Below are positions 1 to 5,292 of a stretch of 12,007 nucleotides of DNA, in pieces (position 1 is the stretch's first letter; each line of letters begins with the position of its first letter). Source of the stretch: Flavihumibacter sp. GTDB taxonomy: Bacteria > Bacteroidota > Bacteroidia > Chitinophagales > Chitinophagaceae. The notes beneath the pieces were generated by a model. It saw nothing but the letters and a program-made list of their open reading frames with translations, was not told where the DNA came from and did not search any database. The position numbers and the translations under genes are program-made. The DNA lies in contig JALOMU010000008.1 in the NCBI GenBank assembly GCA_025455285.1, forward strand, positions 1 to 12,007, written 5' to 3'.

Positions 1-131
1 AGGCTAACAGTGGTATTCCGACTGGTATTCAGGGCAAAACTACCACCGACCAGCCAATCCTGTTGCTCGGTTTGGGCAGTTACTCCCAGAGCAACTACCA
101 ATCCGAATAATAGCAGTGTGATTTTTTTCAT
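1..131 (-). CDS. Secreted, probable outer-membrane protein (N-terminus only; runs off left edge)
   Basis: Only the first 43 complete codons are inside the window. They begin with a typical signal peptide: MKK, then a hydrophobic core, then a small-residue cleavage region ending near VTAQ at residues 17-20. The mature start contains DWLVGGSFALNTS, whose Gly/aromatic pattern resembles the first strand of small Bacteroidota outer-membrane beta-barrel proteins. That assignment is inference from a short fragment. The ATG overlaps the stop of the upstream SprT-like gene in an ATGA arrangement (4 bp), so the two are probably translationally coupled and co-transcribed. The rest of the protein lies beyond the left edge, so family and length cannot be given. 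The export signal is well supported; the barrel assignment is weak. Confidence 0.6.
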   Translation of the reverse strand, partial: MKKITLLLFGLVVALGVTAQTEQQDWLVGGSFALNTSRNTTVS

Positions 132-751
132 AACTGATGGTTTAGGACTTCATACAATCCACTGAAAAGGTACAACTTTCCGGTTGCCAGTTCTTTACAC
201 TGATATCTTTTCCTTAATTTTTTTCCTTTTTGAAAAATCCTTCCTCCATCAATTTCAAAAAGGGCTCCTTCTGGTAATTCTTCTACTAAAATCTGCTTCT
301 GATCGGGGTGATCATGGTTTCTTAATATCCGCATCAGGTTTTCATCCGCACAACTACTGGCCGGCAGATTGTGAAGACTCTTATTCAGTGCAGCTTCAAT
401 ATCACCAGGGAATAATCCTTTGCCAAGAAACTGTTCAAGCAGGTGCCTGTATAACTGCTTCCATTCTTTGCCATGGGATTGAACCCGGTTACCATATCGT
501 TCAAAGGTCACCAGGTGAGCCAGCTCATGAATCAGGGTAATCAGGAATGCATAGGGATTCAGATTGCCGTTTACACTGATCCGGTGGTTACGGTTCAGGT
601 GTGCATGGCGATAATCACCCAGGAGGCTGCGCCGTTCACGGCTTATCGTCAGGTGCACCTTATAATAATGCAGGTAGCGGGCGATCTGCTCATAGGACCC
701 CTCCGGCAAAAAATGAGAAAGCTGGGTAAGCGGGTATTCCTTTTTGGGCAT
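128..751 (-). CDS. SprT-like zinc metalloprotein
   Basis: A 207-residue cytoplasmic protein with the SprT/SprT-like signature. HELAH at residues 75-79 supplies two zinc-binding His and the catalytic Glu, and a third His lies at residue 93 in QSHGKEWK, the usual position for this family. Related domains in eukaryotic SPRTN and bacterial SprT proteins are linked to processing of DNA-bound or damaged proteins; the role of short bacterial members is poorly defined. The C-terminal third (about 160-200) is Lys/Arg-rich and keeps only one Cys (residue 175), so the four-Cys zinc ribbon of classical SprT appears to be absent. There is no signal peptide. It starts 3 bp after the four-helix membrane-protein gene and overlaps the next gene by 4 bp, so it is an internal operon gene. 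Family call is strong; substrate is unknown. Confidence 0.85.
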   Translation of the reverse strand: MPKKEYPLTQLSHFLPEGSYEQIARYLHYYKVHLTISRERRSLLGDYRHAHLNRNHRISVNGNLNPYAFLITLIHELAHLVTFERYGNRVQSHGKEWKQLYRHLLEQFLGKGLFPGDIEAALNKSLHNLPASSCADENLMRILRNHDHPDQKQILVEELPEGALFEIDGGRIFQKGKKLRKRYQCKELATGKLYLFSGLYEVLNHQL

Positions 752-754
752 GGA

Positions 755-1156
755 TCAGCTCGACTTGCTTTGTTTAAGGACGGATCGCAATTCGATAATG
801 GTGTACAACACATAGAGCGCCATCGCGCCAAACAAGGCGGGCTTGTTCACATTATTACGGTTGAGGTACATATAAACGAAGGCAGCCAGGGCACCACCAA
901 AAAGTTTCAGCAGCATACCAGAATACATGTTGCGCATGAATACATGGGTGGAACTGTTTGCTAAAGAACGCAAATGCAACCAAAGAGAAATGAAAAATAT
1001 TCCAAAGAGAATGAGATTTGCTAACAACAGAACGCTGGTATCAAGTCCGGCTGCAGCCAGGCGTTGCTGAAAAACAATCAGCAGACCATTTACGATAACA
1101 AAAAACAGCAAAAGGGGAAGTAGTGCCTTACGGGAATCAGTTCGTTTTTTTTCCAT
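755..1156 (-). CDS. Four-helix membrane protein, AtpI-like
   Basis: A 133-residue integral membrane protein with four predicted helices near residues 11-33, 37-62, 76-96 and 105-123. Short basic segments flank the helices, and the C-terminus is a charged Lys/Ser tail. It overlaps the end of the AtpZ-like gene by 20 bp. In many bacteria AtpZ (two helices) is followed by AtpI (four helices), ahead of the F1Fo ATP synthase genes, where they assist c-ring assembly or ion supply. Length, helix number and position fit AtpI. I see no diagnostic motif, so the name is inference from context. Unexpectedly, the following gene is a SprT-like protein, not atpB. Alternatively it is a lineage-specific membrane protein unrelated to ATP synthase. 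Confidence 0.6.
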   Translation of the reverse strand: MEKKRTDSRKALLPLLLFFVIVNGLLIVFQQRLAAAGLDTSVLLLANLILFGIFFISLWLHLRSLANSSTHVFMRNMYSGMLLKLFGGALAAFVYMYLNRNNVNKPALFGAMALYVLYTIIELRSVLKQSKSS

Positions 1157-1382
1157 TCGATTTACCTGCGGTTTCTTTTACCAGTTTGAAGATGGTAACA
1201 GCAATTACCAGCAAAGGTAAGATCCAAACGGATAGGGGCATAGAAAAGCCGAGCCGCTTATCGATCCAGATACCGGCCCAAACAGCCAGTCCCAGGGCCA
1301 CCAGCAATTGGGTGCCCAGGGAAAGGTATTTCAATAAATTCTGAGAATTATCAGGCAGCTTTTGTGTCTTTCTGCTTTTCAT
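1137..1382 (-). CDS. atpZ: AtpZ/AtpI family small membrane protein
   Basis: An 81-residue protein with two membrane helices, about 17-41 and 48-66, joined by a short loop with GIWIDKRLGFSMP at 37-49. The sequence from YLSLGTQLLVALGLAVWAG into WIDKRLG is the typical AtpZ/AtpI signature: a Gly-rich first helix followed by a D(K/R)(K/R)xG loop. Family members are accessory proteins of F1Fo ATP synthase, implicated in cation supply or c-ring assembly. The ATG at 1382 lies inside the bactofilin gene, giving a 32-bp overlap. No later Met precedes the first helix, so this start is preferred. The 3' end overlaps the four-helix gene by 20 bp, which points to strict co-transcription. No ATP synthase structural gene is in the window. 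Confidence 0.82.
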   Translation of the reverse strand: MKSRKTQKLPDNSQNLLKYLSLGTQLLVALGLAVWAGIWIDKRLGFSMPLSVWILPLLVIAVTIFKLVKETAGKSNGKKTN

Positions 1383-1776
1383 TCACCATAGTAGGCGCTG
1401 CTGTTTCAACCCCCATATGACAGGCCCCGTTAAAAGTAGCAGCTGGTTCTATTTGCAATTTACCTGCATGTATATTACCATTAACCGTGCCGCTGGCTTT
1501 CAGTTGGAGTAGTTCTTTCACTTTGATGGTTCCGGTTACTTTACCCATGATATCGGCTTGCACCCCATGGATATCGCCTTCTACCACTCCGTTGGCACCG
1601 ATTACTACTTTGGCAGTACTGTGGATATTGCCGATCAGTTTACCGTCTATTCGGAGATCACCATTGCTGGAGATATCACCTTTCAGGGTGGTTCCGTTGC
1701 CGATCAGGCTGGTACTGCTGCTTGTGCTGCCGGATACTTCTGCGGCAGCTTCAGATTTGGATTTTCCGTTGAACAT
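1351..1776 (-). CDS. Bactofilin (polymer-forming cytoskeletal protein)
   Basis: A 141-residue bactofilin. The N-terminal 25 residues are Ser/Ala-rich and flexible. The core (about 25-120) is a regular series of short beta repeats containing IGNGTTLKGDISSNGDLRIDG near the start and later G-D-I and G-N-I turns, as expected for a right-handed beta-helix that polymerises without nucleotide. The C-terminal tail is charged. Bactofilins form membrane-associated filaments that recruit cell-wall enzymes: Caulobacter BacA/BacB recruit the class A PBP PbpC, and Helicobacter CcmA works with M23 peptidases. That makes the neighbours notable: a peptidase-less M23-type anchor 10 bp upstream and a PBP1A-type gene in the divergent unit. 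A direct partnership is inference. The 3' end overlaps atpZ by 32 bp. Confidence 0.93.
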   Translation of the reverse strand: MFNGKSKSEAAAEVSGSTSSSTSLIGNGTTLKGDISSNGDLRIDGKLIGNIHSTAKVVIGANGVVEGDIHGVQADIMGKVTGTIKVKELLQLKASGTVNGNIHAGKLQIEPAATFNGACHMGVETAAPTMVNEKQKDTKAA

Positions 1777-1786
1777 GATCTTGGAT

Positions 1787-2182
1787 TTAATCGGTGGTTG
1801 TTTCAGTTACCGGTATATTCAGCAGGGTTGTATCCAATGCTACTGGCTCCTCCCCCTGTAATACCCGTTTAATATTTAACAAATACTGATCTTTATAATA
1901 CATCGCCTGTTCCAGCGAATCGGTACGGATCTTCAATTGCCTCAATTCTTTGGTCGCACTGGCCGATCCGTAACCCGGAATATACAACTTTAACGGTGTA
2001 AACACAATTAAAGCTACAGTCAGGCTGGTCAATAATACAAAAATGGTACTCAATCCAATATAAACACTTAGCCGCGATAATTTGAAGGTTACCACCTCTT
2101 CGTAACTGTCGTCGTTCATTACAACCAGCCGGTACCTGTTACGTAAACGCTTAAGGGTGGTATTGGTATTGTTTTCAGGCAT
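1787..2182 (-). CDS. Membrane anchor resembling an M23 peptidase N-terminus, peptidase domain absent
   Basis: A 131-residue single-pass membrane protein and the first gene of the minus-strand unit. Residues 12-40 (LRNRYRLVVMNDDSYEEV, then F-K-L-SRL) and the post-membrane segment TPLKLYIPGYGS (62-73) match the conserved N-terminal region I know from Bacteroidota M23 (LytM-type) peptidases. The membrane helix is at about 38-61, and a probable coiled coil at about 77-107 includes the D-S-L heptad-like segment. M23 proteins then carry a zinc-dependent endopeptidase domain with HxxxD and HxH motifs. Here the protein ends about 60 residues after the helix, and no such motif is present. It probably tethers or regulates the adjacent bactofilin instead of cutting wall. 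The start codon is the first after the divergent spacer. The homology is from memory of the family, not a search. Confidence 0.75.
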   Translation of the reverse strand: MPENNTNTTLKRLRNRYRLVVMNDDSYEEVVTFKLSRLSVYIGLSTIFVLLTSLTVALIVFTPLKLYIPGYGSASATKELRQLKIRTDSLEQAMYYKDQYLLNIKRVLQGEEPVALDTTLLNIPVTETTTD

Positions 2183-2233
2183 TAAAATTGTTCAGTTTTT
2201 CACGTAAAGCCGACACAACTTACATAAAATTCG

Positions 2234-2250
2234 AGCCAAATTATTTGGCT
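2234..2250. promoter_or_regulatory. Perfect 17-bp palindrome in divergent promoter region
   Basis: AGCCAAA-TTA-TTTGGCT is a perfect inverted repeat with 7-bp arms and a 3-bp centre. It lies 51 bp from the ATG at 2182 and 53 bp from the ATG at 2304, almost midway between the divergent genes. Placement and symmetry suit an operator for a dimeric regulator controlling both units. The regulator is unknown and nothing beyond symmetry supports binding. Confidence 0.45.
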
Positions 2251-2268
2251 AACTTTAAAATAATTTTC

Positions 2269-2298
2269 TTGTGGGTATGTTATTATCAATTTAGTTTG
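2269..2298 (+). promoter_or_regulatory. Possible Bacteroidota-type promoter for porW
   Basis: TTG at 2269-2271 is separated by 19 bp from TTAGTTTG at 2291-2298. The latter matches the Bacteroidota -7 consensus TAnnTTTG at five of six fixed positions. If used, transcription would start within a few bases of the ATG at 2304, giving an almost leaderless mRNA. In-frame TAG at 2292-2294 rules out a start further upstream. Support is from consensus only. Confidence 0.3.
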
Positions 2299-2303
2299 CG
2301 CAG

Positions 2304-5267
2304 ATGATCAAAATCCAGGGCCTCCAATACCTTGTTCCCATTATACTATTCCTTTCCTTTGGACTACCTGGAATGGGGCAGCCTACGCTTGACCCGGACC
2401 TTCAGCAGCAAAAGCCCAAAAAATACGAAAACCGGATCCTACGGGCCGAAAAGACCGGTGAAAAAAAATTCACTGCTCCCCGTCGCTTTTTCCAGAATAC
2501 CTATACACATTATAATTATGTGTTCAATGCAGAAACCAAACTGTCCCAGGTACTGGAGGCTGCCAAATTGCAGCATATCGATCGGTATTCCGAACTACTT
2601 TCCTTTTATAATTATAGCCTGGATGCCACTTCGGCACAGAAAACGGAACTGGATTCTGTCATTTATAAAGTAAATGCCGGAATTTTTTTACACGATTTGC
2701 GGAGCGACTGGATGGATAATCTCTACCTGGCAATGGGACAGGCGTATTTATTCAGGAATACCCTGGATTCAGCCTACATGACTTTCCAGTACATGAACTA
2801 TGCGTTTCATACAAAAGATCCGGATGGGTACGACCGGGTGATCGCATCCAATTCCACAGAAGGAGGTAATGCACTGAAAGTGTCAACTGCGGAAAAAAGA
2901 AATATGCTTGACAAAGCTTTCACCAGGCCGCCCAGCCGTAACGATGCATTAGTTTGGCTGATTCGGACCCACCTTGAACGGGAAGAAACCGGACAAGCTG
3001 CAACCTTGATCCAGACCCTGCGTAATGACCCCCAGTTTCCGGAACGGCTCCATCCCAGGTTAGATGAAATGCAGGCATACTATTATTACAAGCTGAAGCA
3101 ATACGACAGCGCTGCTGTTTACCTTGGCGAGGCGCTTCCAGCGGCTTATAACAAACAGGAAGCAGCCCGTTGGGAATTTCTGATGGGACAATTGTTCAGG
3201 AAAGCAGGCTCCACGGAGCAGGCAATCGATGCTTTTGAGAAAGCTGCCAACCATACCCTGAACCCCGTTATGGAAGTAGCAGCACAGTTAGAAATCGCCA
3301 TTTTATCCGGAAATACTGAAGGCCGTAGCTGGAAAACAGTGGTCCAAACCCTTGAAAAGATGGCCCGCAGGGAGAAATATGCCAGCTATCGCGATTTGAT
3401 TTATTATAGTATCGGGAAATTGGAGTATCAAAACCAGGCATACACAGAAGCACACCAGCACCTGCTGAAAAGTATCCGTTACAGTTTCCAAAATCCTGAG
3501 CAAAAAGCACAGACCTGGTTACTGCTGGGCGATGTCGCTTTTACTCAGAAACAATACCAGCCGGCTAAAGCTTATTATGACAGCGTAGAAAATAGCCTGA
3601 TTGCAGAGGTTGAACTTCCGAAACTGGAACAACGGAAACAGGTTTTAAGTGTTGTTGTCGCCCAGATGGAAATAATAGACCGGCAGGATAGTCTGCAAGC
3701 CCTTGCTGCGATGCCAGAAGCCGAACGAATGGATATCCTGAAGAAAAAACTTCGTCAACTGAGAAAACAGCAGGCAGCGCTTGAAAGTACGAATGCACCT
3801 GCCGGCAATAACTTCCCGGGCTTCAATAATGCAGGAAACCAACCGCCTGCTGACCTTTTTGCTTCCGGCAGTTCTACGGAATTTTACTTCTATAATAATT
3901 CGCTCAAAAGCAGGGGATTTAATGAGTTCCGTAATAAATGGGGCAATCGCCCTAATACCGATAACTGGAGAAGAAGCAGCAGCCAGAATAATCCTGTTTT
4001 CAGCAAAGAAAAGAAAGGCAACCAGCCCGATCTCACTGAAGGAACGGATGAAGACGCCAACCTCGATCAATTACTGGAAACTATTCCGCTGACGCCTGAA
4101 AAGCTGCAACTGTCCAAAGATTCGGTTGCTCAAGCCCGCTATCTTATTGCCGTTACCCTTCAGAATAAACTCGAGGATTATGCGGGTGCTGCAACGGAAT
4201 ATGAGTGGCTGCTCGAAAATTATCCGGGTGGACAACTGGAAGCGGATGTGCTCTATAACCTGGCGATCTGTTACCGGATGTTGGGAAAGCAGGGGGAATT
4301 ATCAGTAACGACGAAACGATTGAACGAAAAATTCCCACAATCACGGCAGGCGCAACTGGCCAAAGATCCACTGGCAGTTCAGGCGACTGATAGTTTACAA
4401 AGCCGGCAGGCTACTGCTACGTATGACCAGATCTACAATCAGTTTTTGTCGGGACAATTTGATCAGGCTGTTGCTGCCAAACGGGCGGCTGACAGTTTAT
4501 ACGGCCCTCATAGCTGGACACCACAGCTACTCTATATTGAATCCATCTATTATATCAAACAGCAAAACGACAGCATCGCAATAAACGTATTGGAGCAACT
4601 CAAACGCCAGTTTCCTGAACATGCACTTTCAGAAAAGGTAAATACTATGATTGATGTGCTGAGGAGAAGAAAGGAAATTGAAAATTATCTAACGAACCTG
4701 GAAGTAGAAAGACAGGCGGAAGATTCCACTCGTTTTCAACCAATACCAGTGGTAAAAGCAACTGAAACACCTGCTCCAAAGGAAATCAGGGCTGCTGTAC
4801 CGGTGCAAAAAACAATTATAGCGCCACCAAAATCCGACAGTACGCGTCTTAAGAAAGAGGCACCAAAATTGCCGGAGAAATCATTGTTCAGTCGCCATGC
4901 AGAACAACCCCATTTTGTTGTAATTGTACTAACGAATGTGGATCCTGTTTATGTGAATGAAACCAAAAATGCTTTTGATCGATATCATCGGGAAAAATAC
5001 TATAACCAGCCAATGAATGTAGCAGTCACTTCGCTTTCTGATACAGTAAAGCTGGTTACTATTCGCGGCATGGCAAATGAAGCTGCCGCACTCGATTATA
5101 TTGAAAGGGCAAAAGCACTGGCTGAACGTGATATCATTCCCTGGATGAAAAAGGAAAACTATTATTTTATGCCGGTAGCGGAAGACAATCTGAATTTATT
5201 ACTCGACAGCACCAATCTGCCGGCATACAGAAGTTTTCTGCAACAGGTATTTCCTAATTTAAAGTAA
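2304..5267 (+). CDS. porW: PorW/SprE-type TPR protein of the type IX secretion and gliding machinery
   Basis: A 987-residue exported TPR protein. PorW/SprE proteins are needed for type IX secretion and gliding in Bacteroidota and are thought to link the periplasmic/outer-membrane ring to the inner-membrane motor. Residues 1-26 form a signal peptide. Residues about 40-460 hold helical TPR-like repeats that are Tyr/Ala/Leu rich. Residues 527-560 carry the family hallmark: FYFYNNS, then G-F-x-x-F, WGNR and DNWRR. A second helical repeat region follows at about 610-800. A Pro/Lys-rich linker leads to a compact C-terminal domain (about 868-987) beginning PHFVVIVLTN and ending with an SFLQQVFPN-type segment, as in the family. 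Known family members are lipoproteins, but this signal peptide has no Cys. It is followed after 25 bp by the PBP1A gene, probably in one transcript. Confidence 0.87.
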   Translation: MIKIQGLQYLVPIILFLSFGLPGMGQPTLDPDLQQQKPKKYENRILRAEKTGEKKFTAPRRFFQNTYTHYNYVFNAETKLSQVLEAAKLQHIDRYSELLSFYNYSLDATSAQKTELDSVIYKVNAGIFLHDLRSDWMDNLYLAMGQAYLFRNTLDSAYMTFQYMNYAFHTKDPDGYDRVIASNSTEGGNALKVSTAEKRNMLDKAFTRPPSRNDALVWLIRTHLEREETGQAATLIQTLRNDPQFPERLHPRLDEMQAYYYYKLKQYDSAAVYLGEALPAAYNKQEAARWEFLMGQLFRKAGSTEQAIDAFEKAANHTLNPVMEVAAQLEIAILSGNTEGRSWKTVVQTLEKMARREKYASYRDLIYYSIGKLEYQNQAYTEAHQHLLKSIRYSFQNPEQKAQTWLLLGDVAFTQKQYQPAKAYYDSVENSLIAEVELPKLEQRKQVLSVVVAQMEIIDRQDSLQALAAMPEAERMDILKKKLRQLRKQQAALESTNAPAGNNFPGFNNAGNQPPADLFASGSSTEFYFYNNSLKSRGFNEFRNKWGNRPNTDNWRRSSSQNNPVFSKEKKGNQPDLTEGTDEDANLDQLLETIPLTPEKLQLSKDSVAQARYLIAVTLQNKLEDYAGAATEYEWLLENYPGGQLEADVLYNLAICYRMLGKQGELSVTTKRLNEKFPQSRQAQLAKDPLAVQATDSLQSRQATATYDQIYNQFLSGQFDQAVAAKRAADSLYGPHSWTPQLLYIESIYYIKQQNDSIAINVLEQLKRQFPEHALSEKVNTMIDVLRRRKEIENYLTNLEVERQAEDSTRFQPIPVVKATETPAPKEIRAAVPVQKTIIAPPKSDSTRLKKEAPKLPEKSLFSRHAEQPHFVVIVLTNVDPVYVNETKNAFDRYHREKYYNQPMNVAVTSLSDTVKLVTIRGMANEAAALDYIERAKALAERDIIPWMKKENYYFMPVAEDNLNLLLDSTNLPAYRSFLQQVFPNLK

Positions 5268-5292
5268 ACCGCTCCGTTCGAAAAACAACAAT

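Noticed and set aside
184..964. Plus-strand open frames at 184-540 and 473-964
   Set aside because: They lie antisense to the SprT-like and AtpI-like genes, whose frames carry recognisable motifs; the plus-strand translations have no family features.
1487..1872. Overlapping plus-strand frames antisense to bactofilin
   Set aside because: They mirror the repetitive bactofilin codons on the opposite strand and resemble no known protein.
3060..4070. Several minus-strand frames inside porW
   Set aside because: The plus-strand frame is continuous and contains the PorW hallmark at residues 527-560; these are shadows.
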